Shown one piece after another: positions 1 through 7,959 of a stretch of DNA of 64,000 nt (the stretch's first letter is position 1; the number at the start of each line of letters is the position of its first letter). Origin of the DNA: a virus; the IMG/VR virus record IMGVR_UViG_3300049793_000366, positions 310,865 to 374,864 of that record. One strand, given 5' to 3'. The notes beneath the pieces are model-generated. The model did no database searches. It saw only the letters and a program-made list of their open reading frames with translations, and was not told the origin of the DNA. A program made the position numbers and the translations under genes.

Positions 1-1
1 C

Positions 2-190
2 TTACGTATTCGATTACGAAAACTCAAAAAAAGAAGAGACGAGGCGATGGCCAAACTCATTTCAGCTCACCCAAGTAGGGCCGCTAAAATGGATAGACCT
101 GAGGACTTAGACTCGAAATTATTTGAGGAAATAGACAGACAGATAGTAAAGTATAAAAGACTTATAGAAAAAGCAAAAAAAGAGAGTTAA
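2..190 (+). CDS. C-terminal end of an unknown protein (partial)
   Basis: This reading frame is open from the window edge and ends at TAA 188-190. It encodes about 62 residues of a strongly basic, helical C-terminus containing RLRKLKKRRDEAM and ending KYKRLIEKAKKES. The start lies outside the window. A symmetrical terminator begins inside the last codons and serves this gene and the convergent one. I do not recognise a family; the charge suggests nucleic acid or protein binding only in a general way. Confidence 0.7.
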   Translation, partial: LRIRLRKLKKRRDEAMAKLISAHPSRAAKMDRPEDLDSKLFEEIDRQIVKYKRLIEKAKKES

Positions 191-206
191 TTAACTCTCT
201 TTTTTT
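176..206. terminator. Bidirectional terminator between convergent genes
   Basis: A perfect inverted repeat of AAAGAGAGTTAA with its complement is flanked by an A-tract on the left and a T-tract on the right, so it can terminate both the partial plus-strand gene and the minus-strand gene ending at 205. Confidence 0.85.
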
Positions 207-777
207 ATAGTAGCATATTTAAGCTTATAATTCTTTCCAGTGATGCTATCTCATTTCGAATATCTTCTCTATCTATAACAGGAACACGACTAGTATTTTG
301 ATGGAAAATATTACCACCTGGATAAGCATATCTTGTACTCTTCACTAAATCCTTTTCTATTTTAGGATATAACTCTCTGAATAAATCGAGAGCATTATGT
401 ATTTTAATGTAGTCAGTTAGTATTTGAAAAAAATCAACATCGTGTTTACTAAATGTATCGTGTATCTTTGGATTCATAGCGTATGTTTTAACCGCATTTA
501 ATATATCCTCTTTGACTATCTCTTCACCTCTCTTATTGAGTAAGAGAAGTCTTCTATCTGGCTTAGAGAAGTTTTTTACAAAATAAAATGGCTTATCTAA
601 TTTATGTAGATGTGTTATTATTTTCTTAATCTCGGTATAGTACCCAATGTCAAAATTTATAAGATAGCTATCGGAATTTGATTCGTATCTAAGTATTGGT
701 CTTGTGTGTATATTGAAACAATACAAACAATCATCCTTTATACTCCAGCTATTATTTAATATTAATTTATCAAGCAT
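205..777 (-). CDS. Unknown phage protein, 190 aa
   Basis: This is a full-length minus-strand ORF from ATG at 777 to a stop inside the shared terminator. The protein is mixed in charge, with no membrane segment or recognisable catalytic motif. The C-terminal third has a proline- and glycine-containing segment (YAYPGGNIFHQ) followed by a helix. It is divergent from the virion-type gene at 860, with 82 bp between them. Function is not known. Confidence 0.7.
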   Translation of the reverse strand: MLDKLILNNSWSIKDDCLYCFNIHTRPILRYESNSDSYLINFDIGYYTEIKKIITHLHKLDKPFYFVKNFSKPDRRLLLLNKRGEEIVKEDILNAVKTYAMNPKIHDTFSKHDVDFFQILTDYIKIHNALDLFRELYPKIEKDLVKSTRYAYPGGNIFHQNTSRVPVIDREDIRNEIASLERIISLNMLL

Positions 778-816
778 CTATATTTTACTACTAAAAGTAA
801 GAATGTTTAAATATAA

Positions 817-829
817 TAATAATATATAG
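817..829 (+). promoter_or_regulatory. AT-rich promoter-like element (second class)
   Basis: TAATAATATATAG lies 30 nt before the ATG at 860. It resembles the TTAATATATA element found before several virion and replication genes in this window. It is a weaker match than the others. Confidence 0.35.
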
Positions 830-859
830 TAATAAGAAATAAAAATACTAAAATACTAG

Positions 860-2203
860 ATGTCAGGAATAATTCAGGGTAAAAATGATATAAACGCTGT
901 TGAGGTGCCTACTGATAAGTATCACATTGTTGTGGATTTAGATGGTAAGCTTAAGAAGAAGTCATTCGATGGATCAATTGTTGATTTAGAGACTGGTGCC
1001 GCATATACAAGTGTTGAGAAGGTTTTCGAGTGTAATATAAACTATGATTTTGATGCAGGATTCACCGCAACAAATCTAACGAGTTTAATGGAACATAAGA
1101 ATAGTCACATAGGTGCAAGTTTTTCTCATTATCAGAATATGCTATGGACTCTATTTGGTGGTAACTTTGATGATGGTGGTTCTGCTTTATTTGAAGGTAT
1201 GACTTTTTCATCATATGATGAATTAGCAGCTGAGATTCAATCTGTTGCTGAAGGTGTTACAAATACTACGGTATTAATATGTTATTATCTAATAGATGGT
1301 TCATTACCAAAAGTTAGTTTTCAAGGTAGAAATTCAACTTATTGGAGACTAAAAGGTGGTGATAACTATTATGGTAATACAGACTTTAAAACACTTAAAT
1401 CAATAACACCTACTGGTCAAACATTATCATCAGTAGCAAGCTTTGTGACTGCTGTTCAAGCACAGTCAGAATTTCCAAATTATACAATGGAAACATTATG
1501 GATAACAAATGGTAGGAATTTATATGTAAATGAATCTAAAGTATCAAGTGACCATCCATTCAAAGGTATGTATGAACTTGGTGGTCCAAGTAGAAGTACT
1601 ATGAATTTAGCACAGACAGTAGCTACACCACTATCCACTTTTCAAGGTGAGTGTACACCTACAAATTATTGGAAATTATTTGCATTAGATAGATTTGGTA
1701 GTGGTAACCCTACGGTTGAGCTTAATCTAAGTTTCAGAGGTAGAGTATATGTTAGAAAATATAGTGTTAATAGTAGTTACTTCGCAATGGTTAGACCATG
1801 TGGTATAGATACGTTATTAATTGACTATATTGATATTCCAGTTGGGTATAAACTATATGCAGTTTATACTAACTCAAATAATGTAACTAAGAAGGTTAAA
1901 GAGATTACATCAGCGGATCTTAAAACAAGACCAATAGAGGAAGTGAGAGATTTTGAAGGTGGTGGTCAAGGAAATAGTCAGTATTCAACTGGTAGACTTG
2001 GTTCTATATTTTTAGAAGAATTCATGACTACTGATTTAATATCTCGTAACAATACAAGAGCAGTAACAGAAAGAAAAGCATTAAGAGTACATCTGGTTTA
2101 TGGTAAAGATGGTGTATTTAGTAATTATAGTGATTCATACCTTACATTTAATCAAGAGTCATATAAAGGCGTAGGTTACTTTATGGTAAATAAAATTAAA
2201 TAA
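860..2203 (+). CDS. Putative virion structural protein, 447 aa
   Basis: The protein is rich in Gly, Ser, Thr, Asn and Tyr and looks like a beta-rich secreted or virion protein. There is no signal peptide, membrane segment or enzyme motif. The N-terminus (GKLKKKSFDGSIVDLETG, residues about 30-47) reads like a short N-terminal attachment segment followed by a long beta region, as in phage fibre or head-decoration proteins. It has its own AT-rich upstream element and is followed by the structured region at 2207-2520. Assignment as a structural protein is inferred from composition and context, with no family match. Confidence 0.45.
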   Translation: MSGIIQGKNDINAVEVPTDKYHIVVDLDGKLKKKSFDGSIVDLETGAAYTSVEKVFECNINYDFDAGFTATNLTSLMEHKNSHIGASFSHYQNMLWTLFGGNFDDGGSALFEGMTFSSYDELAAEIQSVAEGVTNTTVLICYYLIDGSLPKVSFQGRNSTYWRLKGGDNYYGNTDFKTLKSITPTGQTLSSVASFVTAVQAQSEFPNYTMETLWITNGRNLYVNESKVSSDHPFKGMYELGGPSRSTMNLAQTVATPLSTFQGECTPTNYWKLFALDRFGSGNPTVELNLSFRGRVYVRKYSVNSSYFAMVRPCGIDTLLIDYIDIPVGYKLYAVYTNSNNVTKKVKEITSADLKTRPIEEVRDFEGGGQGNSQYSTGRLGSIFLEEFMTTDLISRNNTRAVTERKALRVHLVYGKDGVFSNYSDSYLTFNQESYKGVGYFMVNKIK

Positions 2204-2206
2204 AAT

Positions 2207-2520
2207 AAAAACTCTAATAAATTTTTAGAGTATAAAGATAGTAGTGGCGCAAAACAGTTACGCGTATATGGAAGTCGTAACGCAAAACAGTTGCTCGTAT
2301 ATGGAAGTAGCAACGCAAAACAGCCACTCATGGGGATTATCAAGTAGATAAGGAGTAATCCGAGGTTCGTTACCTCAATTCCCACAAAATTGACAGACGT
2401 TGTGTAAAAAATCCTGCTTAGGTCAGTGAACCGTACAGCACACTCGATAGAAAGTCCACTTATTACATTAAGTTGTAGTTGCAGAGAAGTAGAGGTAAAA
2501 ACGGGTAATCCTCTTGTTTG
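2207..2520 (+). ncRNA. Candidate ornate structured RNA with covarying hairpins
   Basis: This 310-nt non-coding interval lies between convergent genes and is full of stems. AGTGGC (2243-2248) pairs with GCCACT (2323-2328) and encloses two hairpins, GTTACG/CGTAAC (2257-2262/2276-2281) and GTTGCT/AGCAAC (2290-2295/2309-2314). Both have the identical 13-nt loop CGTATATGGAAGT. The three strands between stems are the identical octamer GCAAAACA. Stems differ by compensatory changes while loops and linkers do not. Downstream, TGGG/CCCA (2331-2334/2381-2384) encloses GATTA/TAATC and GAGGT/ACCTC, then TGTGT/GCACA (2401-2405/2438-2442) and AGAGG/CCTCT (2491-2495/2510-2514). A short hairpin (2211-2231) follows the upstream gene. 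The strand is not certain and the family is unknown. Confidence 0.6.
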
Positions 2521-2532
2521 TCATTTATTACT

Positions 2533-3240
2533 TTAGAAATCAATCGGCATCTCAATATACAAGTTTATAATTCTTGTTCTGAAACCAATTTCCGTTAAGG
2601 GTCCAATTACTTTGAAATCGTCAACAATTTGTTTGATTAAACTTTTAGTTTCATCATCCTGACCAGCAGTTGTTAATTTATTGGTAGCTTTTATATAATT
2701 AGATACACCAAAGTTAACATCGTTTAAATATAACGAAACCTGACTGTATGGATTACCATCTTTGTCTTCATCGTGCTTTATATCAATATTATCAATATCA
2801 ATACCATATTTATCATTGACTAACTTTTCTAACTTATACTTATTGATATACATAGTGAAGTCTTCTTCTTGTTCTATGAATATATCTTCTATTTTAATAT
2901 CATCAAATGCTGATTTATAATAAAGCTTAAATTGTATTGAGTAATTACGAACAACCATTAAGTCATCCATTACAAACTCTTCTTCAATCTTCTTAAGGTT
3001 TCTATTAACAAGTAATAATATATCTGAGATATCTCTATATCTCTTAGCTTTCAATTCAATAGTTTCAGTAAGTTCGGTCTTAAAATTTATGGATATAGAA
3101 AGAAAATCACTTGAATTCTCATTGTAGTTAATGTCGATATCGTCAGAATACGTATCTTCAATATTAAAGAAATATTCCTTTAAATCATCTATTTTAGAGT
3201 TTGTTGATTCGAATAATCTGAATGACTTTAACTTTTTCAT
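2533..3240 (-). CDS. Putative capsid-targeted internal protein, 235 aa
   Basis: The N-terminus MKKLKSFRLFES fits the layout of the T4 capsid-targeting peptide, MK, a few residues, F, then L-x-E. LFE followed by S is a plausible prohead-protease site after residue 11. The rest is acidic, with many Asp, Glu and Ile residues, and has no recognised fold. The start codon sits 3 nt after TTAATATATAG, the same element and spacing seen before three other genes with this N-terminus (22268, 32075, 60027). Packaging inside the head is inferred by analogy with T4 internal proteins. Confidence 0.5.
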   Translation of the reverse strand: MKKLKSFRLFESTNSKIDDLKEYFFNIEDTYSDDIDINYNENSSDFLSISINFKTELTETIELKAKRYRDISDILLLVNRNLKKIEEEFVMDDLMVVRNYSIQFKLYYKSAFDDIKIEDIFIEQEEDFTMYINKYKLEKLVNDKYGIDIDNIDIKHDEDKDGNPYSQVSLYLNDVNFGVSNYIKATNKLTTAGQDDETKSLIKQIVDDFKVIGPLTEIGFRTRIINLYIEMPIDF

Positions 3241-3243
3241 TTA

Positions 3244-3254
3244 CTATATATTAA
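3244..3254 (-). promoter_or_regulatory. TTAATATATAG element before a capsid-targeting-type gene
   Basis: On the minus strand TTAATATATAG ends 3 nt before the ATG at 3240. It overlaps the intergenic gap after the upstream gene ending at 3255. It is a member of the second promoter-like class in this window. Confidence 0.5.
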
Positions 3255-3938
3255 TTAAAAGGATTTGATTTTGTTTACAGCTATCGTTTTTATGATAGGT
3301 AGAAGCGTTAAATCTATTGGGTAGTATTCTGACTCGATTGCTAGTGTAAGTGGCGCTGGTAAGTCTGTTTCCCTCATTAATTTCAATTTTAAAGACTCAT
3401 ACACACCCAATCCATATTCCTCTTTAGATATCTCCGTAAAAGATATGTCGGAATTTGGTATACTATCTAAAATAACAGAATTTAAGCCATATCTATAAAC
3501 TCTGACTTCTTTACCAGTTCTGAGCATAATAAAGCCCTCTTGTTTATATTGTGGTATGATACCAATCGTGTACCACTTCATTTGTGACTCAACTTCACGC
3601 CATATATCCTTACCAAAGTTAAATGCTTTTTTAAACATAGATATTGAGTATTTAGTGATGTCATCCAATTCAGACATTTCGGGAGAATTCTCCGGAGTAT
3701 CATAAATGAGTGTCATTTTCTCAAAATCAAAACCCTTGAGTTCTTTTTTGATATAAAGCTCTCTGGTTGTTGACCATTTTTCGAGATTTTGTATATGATA
3801 CTTAATATCAGGTAGGTGAGGATATAATATCCTATTATCGAAGTCATGTTTAACATCTCTTAAAGCGGCTAATAATATCCACTTTTTATGTTCACAATCA
3901 ACTGGGTATTCAATAAACCAATCAGGACTTAACTTCAT
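3255..3938 (-). CDS. Conserved-looking phage protein, 227 aa
   Basis: I use the ATG at 3938 (MKLSPDWFIEYPVDCEHKK). The ORF is open for another 22 codons, but those would overlap the divergent gene and read like non-coding sequence. The N-terminal WFIEYPVD and HKKWILLAALRDV segment is followed by helices and a C-terminal half with alternating strands. No catalytic motif or membrane span is evident. It lies head to head with the clamp-like gene at 3998, with a TATATA element between them. Function is unknown; the position suggests replication or late transcription. Confidence 0.6.
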   Translation of the reverse strand: MKLSPDWFIEYPVDCEHKKWILLAALRDVKHDFDNRILYPHLPDIKYHIQNLEKWSTTRELYIKKELKGFDFEKMTLIYDTPENSPEMSELDDITKYSISMFKKAFNFGKDIWREVESQMKWYTIGIIPQYKQEGFIMLRTGKEVRVYRYGLNSVILDSIPNSDISFTEISKEEYGLGVYESLKLKLMRETDLPAPLTLAIESEYYPIDLTLLPIIKTIAVNKIKSF

Positions 3939-3997
3939 AGTAAACTTTGAAACATTTTTAATTATAAGTATATATTCCAAATTACGGCTCAACAAAT

Positions 3998-4789
3998 ATG
4001 GCAAAGAAAGACAAGATTAAACTAAAAGTAAATGGTGATAAATTCTCAGAGTTTATCGGTAAACTAAGCGACCTTACTGATATCGGTAATATCGTAAAGC
4101 TAAAGATGGATAGAGATAACATTCTCATATATTCTTTGGTTGGTGAAACTGCGGTATTAGCTTTCAAATCATATCTATTAAACACATCAGATTATTTTGA
4201 GTTCGAAGATTTCGAATTCACACTTGATTATGTTATTAATGATGCTAAGAAGTTCGTAAAGAAATTTGGTTTCTTAAACACATCCAGTTTAGAGCTTGAA
4301 ATATCGTTTAAAGATGCACCGGAAGATGAAAATATTAAACACGTTAGAGCTATCACCGCGAATGATGGTATATTGAAATTAGCGGCTGTCGGTGCTGAAC
4401 AATTTAAAATAAGAGATATGTCCAAAGATAGATTAGCTAAAACTTTGGATTTAAATAATTCTAAATGGTCATTTAATGTTCACAAGGATTCTTTTACTCA
4501 GGTTAAGAAGTTATCAGCTATTGGTGATGATAAAATACTCAATATAAACATTGATGATAACCAAGTTAAGTTTTCAGAGTTGGGTAACTGGGAAATGTGT
4601 GTCTCTACAATTGATGGTAGTAAAAAATACAACAACCTGGTATTTGGTAAGAAATATTTAAAGTCGGTTAACCTAAATGATGATTATGTTAGCTTTAATA
4701 TCTTCGAGACGTTTATTCTGATTAAGGATAATGAGTCAAATTTTATGATGAGTTTTGAACAGAATTTTCAAGACGATGATACAGAATAA
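3998..4789 (+). CDS. Possible DNA sliding clamp-like protein, 263 aa
   Basis: The protein begins KIKLKVNGDKFSEFIGKLSDL and has two broadly similar halves, each of about 110 residues with alternating strands and one helix. This is the arrangement expected of a gp45/PCNA-type clamp subunit. The second half starts near KWSFNVHKDSFTQVKKLSAI. The length is slightly above the T4 clamp (228 aa). The C-terminus is acidic (FQDDDTE). No enzymatic motif is visible. The next gene starts inside its last codons, so the two are translationally linked. The assignment is from domain shape only and needs a structure prediction. Confidence 0.4.
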   Translation: MAKKDKIKLKVNGDKFSEFIGKLSDLTDIGNIVKLKMDRDNILIYSLVGETAVLAFKSYLLNTSDYFEFEDFEFTLDYVINDAKKFVKKFGFLNTSSLELEISFKDAPEDENIKHVRAITANDGILKLAAVGAEQFKIRDMSKDRLAKTLDLNNSKWSFNVHKDSFTQVKKLSAIGDDKILNINIDDNQVKFSELGNWEMCVSTIDGSKKYNNLVFGKKYLKSVNLNDDYVSFNIFETFILIKDNESNFMMSFEQNFQDDDTE

Positions 4790-5120
4790 TATACCATTAA
4801 ATAGTCTTCAACGGTTTACTTTAGAACTTCTTGATATACTTGAATTAAAAAATCAATGTATATTAATGGATGATTATGGTTCTGCTGATGAATGTAGAAA
4901 CCGAGAGAAAAAGTTATTAGATTCAACAGATGATTCTATTATAAAGGCTTTTAACTCTGATTTAAGATTTATAGCAAATAATACCGGAATACAATTAGAT
5001 GAAAGTCGCACATCTGGTTTCTCAACAGTAAAGAATATTAAAAACATACGAAACCTTCTCACATATTATCAATCACTAAGAAACAATAAGATTAACCAAA
5101 TACTTAAAAAAGATGAATAA
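4776..5120 (+). CDS. Small protein with UVR-like helical motif, 114 aa
   Basis: I place the start at ATG 4776 (MIQNNIPLNSLQRF), overlapping the clamp-like gene by 14 nt. A TTG seven codons upstream is also possible. Residues about 18-46 read LKNQCILMDDYGSADECRNREKKLL, which resembles the UvrB/UvrC-type hairpin helix (L-x-x-C...DY-x-x-A-x-x-x-R...E-x-L). The rest is helical. It may be a protein-interaction module linked to replication or repair; the role is inferred from the motif and the neighbour. Confidence 0.55.
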   Translation: MIQNNIPLNSLQRFTLELLDILELKNQCILMDDYGSADECRNREKKLLDSTDDSIIKAFNSDLRFIANNTGIQLDESRTSGFSTVKNIKNIRNLLTYYQSLRNNKINQILKKDE

Positions 5121-6057
5121 TCAACTATTAGATTTCATTAAAGAATTATCTATCAGAGATAAGAAAACACTATCACAAAAAGCACTTAAAAATTCGGAAG
5201 AATGTGGAGAATTAGCTAAAGCGGTTTTACCATATGACGGTGCTTATTGCACAAATCACCGATTCACTGATAAGACTAAGATATTAGAAGAAGTAGCTGA
5301 CGTTATATTAACGTCAATTTCAATTGCATATCATTTAGGATATACAACCGATGATATAGAAGAAATGCTTGACCATAAATCAAATAAATGGTCAGAGCTT
5401 CAAGCAAAAGAAGATAAAATAAAAGCACCAATTCCATATGAGATTCATGTTACCGTTAAAAGGCCAACTGATATCGACAAGTATAAAATGGATTGTCAAT
5501 CAATACAAGTTAAGCCCATTGTGCTGGATCTTGAAAATAGTAAAGGTAATATAACTGATGTTATGACCTCTTCTAAATTTGTTGGTGATAACAGAGGTGC
5601 ATATGAAAAGACAAAAGAGATATCTGCTTTTATGAAGTCGATGGGTTATGAAGTTTTGAGAGAGAAAATCGAAACTATACCTTGGCACCCAGCCGCACCG
5701 ACGAAAAAGGGTGAGATGCCTAAGGATTGCTACTTCGAAAGTCATGTTGGTGTAAAAGTTAATGGTTCTGATAATAGAGATAGATTAACAGAGATTGCTA
5801 AGTTATACAATGCTCATATTTCGCGCAACTTCTTCAAGAAATTGGATAGTGGTGAGTATGTATTGATGTTAACACTAAGAGATTATGATTCCACATCAGA
5901 ACTATTTAAGGGTCAAGTAGATAGTCTATTAAAAGCATTATCATCCAATGATTTTGAGTATGAGAAAGAAATAATAGAGTTCTCTATATTTGACACTAAA
6001 GTATCACATGATTTTAATTGGTTAAATAATACAGCTACCAAAGCTGAGTTAGTATAA
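5113..6057 (+). CDS. MazG-like N-terminal domain fused to an unknown domain
   Basis: Residues about 20-85 contain KNSEECGELAKAV and EEVADVILT, the two acidic Mg-binding halves of the MazG/all-alpha NTP pyrophosphohydrolase fold. Such proteins hydrolyse nucleoside triphosphates, and phage versions are thought to alter nucleotide pools or alarmones. From residue about 105 a separate domain of about 200 aa begins at IPYEIHVTVK and later has CYFESHVGVK. I do not recognise this domain. The start overlaps the upstream gene by 8 nt. The fusion is the unusual feature. Confidence 0.65.
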   Translation: MNNQLLDFIKELSIRDKKTLSQKALKNSEECGELAKAVLPYDGAYCTNHRFTDKTKILEEVADVILTSISIAYHLGYTTDDIEEMLDHKSNKWSELQAKEDKIKAPIPYEIHVTVKRPTDIDKYKMDCQSIQVKPIVLDLENSKGNITDVMTSSKFVGDNRGAYEKTKEISAFMKSMGYEVLREKIETIPWHPAAPTKKGEMPKDCYFESHVGVKVNGSDNRDRLTEIAKLYNAHISRNFFKKLDSGEYVLMLTLRDYDSTSELFKGQVDSLLKALSSNDFEYEKEIIEFSIFDTKVSHDFNWLNNTATKAELV

Positions 6058-6061
6058 TTTT

Positions 6062-6092
6062 TTTGTAAAGTCCATAATTATTTATATCTTTG
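6062..6092 (+). promoter_or_regulatory. Bacteroidota-type promoter P1
   Basis: TTTG at 6062-6065, a 19-nt spacer and TATCTTTG at 6085-6092. The ATG at 6094 is only 1 nt downstream, so either translation starts further in or the mRNA is essentially leaderless. Confidence 0.65.
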
Positions 6093-6093
6093 T

Positions 6094-6483
6094 ATGAATA
6101 TACCAGAAGAGTTAACTAAATTTATCACAGATTGGGTTTACAATTTACACAATCTGAATAATATTTCGCTTGAGAGTTTGATGAAGTTTACATCTGATTT
6201 AAATTATATTAATGATAGATATAAAACTACGTTTAGTTATGATGATGATACTGTTTGGTTATTTATTGTTGAAATGAAGGAGTGGGAACCAATAGCTTCT
6301 GCTGAGAAAGGATTAGTATTCAATGAGGATAACTATATACTTGATTCAGATGGTAGAGTGATTGCTATGAGAGGACAAGGTGATTCAAAAATTAAATCAT
6401 CTGGGTGTATATGTTTTGAGGTTAAACAACTTAAAAGAGAACTGAGTATAAATGAAATTACAGATACAGAATCATCCACTTGA
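6094..6483 (+). CDS. Unknown protein, 129 aa
   Basis: The ORF starts one base after a good promoter -7 box, so the true start may be an internal ATG at residue 30 (MKFTSDLNY). The protein has a helical N-terminus and a beta-type middle ending in an RVIAMRGQGDSK segment. No family is recognised. The next gene overlaps its 3' end by 32 nt. Confidence 0.6.
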   Translation: MNIPEELTKFITDWVYNLHNLNNISLESLMKFTSDLNYINDRYKTTFSYDDDTVWLFIVEMKEWEPIASAEKGLVFNEDNYILDSDGRVIAMRGQGDSKIKSSGCICFEVKQLKRELSINEITDTESST

Positions 6484-6721
6484 GGGTCGTCAAATAACTG
6501 ATGGTAAAGAAGTGTATGGTATACAATCAGTGTTTGAAATGGGATTAGAGGGTCAAAAGTATATATGCTTATTGACATGGACTCCTGGTAATGTACCACC
6601 AGAATATAAGTCACACGGTCAAGTTGAGTGGGAGAATATTTCTCTCGATGAGTCAACTTTAGTTGGAAAAACACTATTGAATATAATAAACGGAAATAAA
6701 CAAATTTATAAACTAATATAA
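6452..6721 (+). CDS. Unknown small protein, 89 aa
   Basis: It starts at ATG 6452 inside the upstream gene in a different frame. The composition is ordinary and coding-like (ICLLTWTPGNVPPEYKSHG), and it ends 2 nt before the next start. Probably a small beta-rich protein in the same transcript; function unknown. Confidence 0.55.
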   Translation: MKLQIQNHPLEGRQITDGKEVYGIQSVFEMGLEGQKYICLLTWTPGNVPPEYKSHGQVEWENISLDESTLVGKTLLNIINGNKQIYKLI

Positions 6722-6723
6722 AC

Positions 6724-7074
6724 ATGGCAACAGCGAAGAACAGAAGTAATATCAATACATTTGATGATATATACGAAGATTTAAAAAATAGATTGAGTAA
6801 TGCTAAGAAAGGCGAAGGTCTTAAGTTTTCAGAATTACCTTCTGAGAGTCTTATCGAGTACTTAAAGAATGTTGGTATTCCGGTTAATCAACTTGAGAAC
6901 GCTGTCAGCTTTTTGAATGATAAATTTAAAGGTATTAAGAAAAAGGTAGTTGAGACTCAAGAAGAGCATCACTTTAGCGAACCAATTATTCATATGGGTG
7001 AGCATCCTTTTGTAGAAACAAAACACAAACCGAGAAAAACAGTTTTCGGTCAAATAGTTAAAATAACCAAATAA
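6724..7074 (+). CDS. Unknown protein, 116 aa
   Basis: It begins MATAKNRSNINTFDDIYEDLKNRL and is helical up to residue about 75, with an HH-containing, basic tail (TKHKPRKTVFGQIVK). No enzyme motif is visible. It is the third gene of the P1 transcript. The basic tail could bind nucleic acid. Confidence 0.55.
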   Translation: MATAKNRSNINTFDDIYEDLKNRLSNAKKGEGLKFSELPSESLIEYLKNVGIPVNQLENAVSFLNDKFKGIKKKVVETQEEHHFSEPIIHMGEHPFVETKHKPRKTVFGQIVKITK

Positions 7075-7150
7075 ATATAAAGCCGCAGAAAATTATTCAA
7101 ATAATCCGGTCCTACATGGACAGTATTGGGAAGACTTACATAAGCAGGGA

Positions 7151-7354
7151 TTGCCTAACTATATAAAGTTAGGTGATGAACTTGTTATTATAGTAGAAGT
7201 TCTCAATAAGAAGCGTAGTGGTAAAGGTACTGCTACGCAAGTTTACTATAAGATAGAAGATGGTAGATGTTATCATGCTTCCAGATTCAGAAAGATGTCA
7301 ATCGCAGATTTAAAGGTAATAAACAGAGATAATAAATTAAAACAACTACTATGA
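7151..7354 (+). CDS. Small protein with coding sequence extending upstream of its only possible start
   Basis: The frame is open from 7067, just after an in-frame stop. Between 7082 and 7150 it reads like genuine protein (NNPVLHGQYWEDLHKQGL) and continues into PNYIKLGDELVIIVEVLNKK. There is no ATG or GTG, and the only usual start is TTG at 7151. The protein may use an unusual start or a frameshift from the gene ending at 7074. It is a beta-rich, SH3-like small protein by appearance. The next gene overlaps its last codon. Confidence 0.5.
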   Translation: MPNYIKLGDELVIIVEVLNKKRSGKGTATQVYYKIEDGRCYHASRFRKMSIADLKVINRDNKLKQLL

Positions 7355-7959
7355 GAAAAGGATTTGTCGTAAGAGAAAAAGGCTACGAATACAATGATAA
7401 TTGGTATGACCACGATCCAGGTCAAGATAAATATACTGAGCTTTTTAATGATAGGGAAACCGCATTGAAACACGCACAGAAATATACATCTGATTTTCTT
7501 GAGGGTCGAAGAGTATATGATTACTTCAACGAGAAAGACTACTTAGGTAAGTTAAAGAATATTTTAAATAGTGATGAATTCAACATCACACCAGGTACCG
7601 ATGAATTCAATCAAGTTTGGGAACTTATCAAAGAAGACATTGGTGAGGTTCTTGAAGTAGAGATTGAAGACGGTGACCCATGTGTAGTTAGTTACTCAGA
7701 TGGTACTAAAATGTATTACAAAGATAATGTATTACATCGTATTGGTAAACCAGCAATTGAAAGACCTGATGGAACTTGGTCATACTTTTACAAAGGTGCA
7801 AAACATCGCGTTGATGGTCCTGCTGAATACAGTGAATATTCTGATGAAGGATATTACATAGATGGTGAGTATTACTGGAATATGGATGAGTTTAAAGCAG
7901 CAGCACACCAGTGGTTACAAGAACACAGAGATTATCAAATAGAGAGCGTTATTAAATAA
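7351..7959 (+). CDS. Protein with HR-x-DGPA-type repeats, 202 aa
   Basis: The C-terminal half carries two copies of a tryptophan/tyrosine-rich repeat of the form LHR-x-G-x-PA...DG-x-W followed by KHRVDGPA...YYIDGEYYW (residues about 128-180). Repeats of this kind occur in many phage and giant-virus proteins and probably form a beta-hairpin array. The N-terminal half is helical. It overlaps both neighbours by a few bases, so it belongs to the P1 operon. Molecular role is unknown. Confidence 0.6.
   Translation: MRKGFVVREKGYEYNDNWYDHDPGQDKYTELFNDRETALKHAQKYTSDFLEGRRVYDYFNEKDYLGKLKNILNSDEFNITPGTDEFNQVWELIKEDIGEVLEVEIEDGDPCVVSYSDGTKMYYKDNVLHRIGKPAIERPDGTWSYFYKGAKHRVDGPAEYSEYSDEGYYIDGEYYWNMDEFKAAAHQWLQEHRDYQIESVIK

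Noticed and set aside
2249-2322. The GCAAAACA-spaced repeats as a CRISPR array or integron attC sites
   Set aside because: Only three octamer copies exist, spacers are near-identical hairpins, and there is no RYYYAAC/GTTRRRY core pair in the right order. The compensatory stems fit an RNA structure better.
2176-2385. Minus-strand ORF with repeated SCFALLLPYT-type sequence
   Set aside because: It is the antisense reading of the hairpin repeats and overlaps the upstream gene; the repeats explain its apparent pattern.
3939-4004. Longer N-terminus for the minus-strand gene ending at 3255
   Set aside because: It would overlap the start of the divergent clamp-like gene and the TATATA element; MKLSPDWF at 3938 is the natural start.
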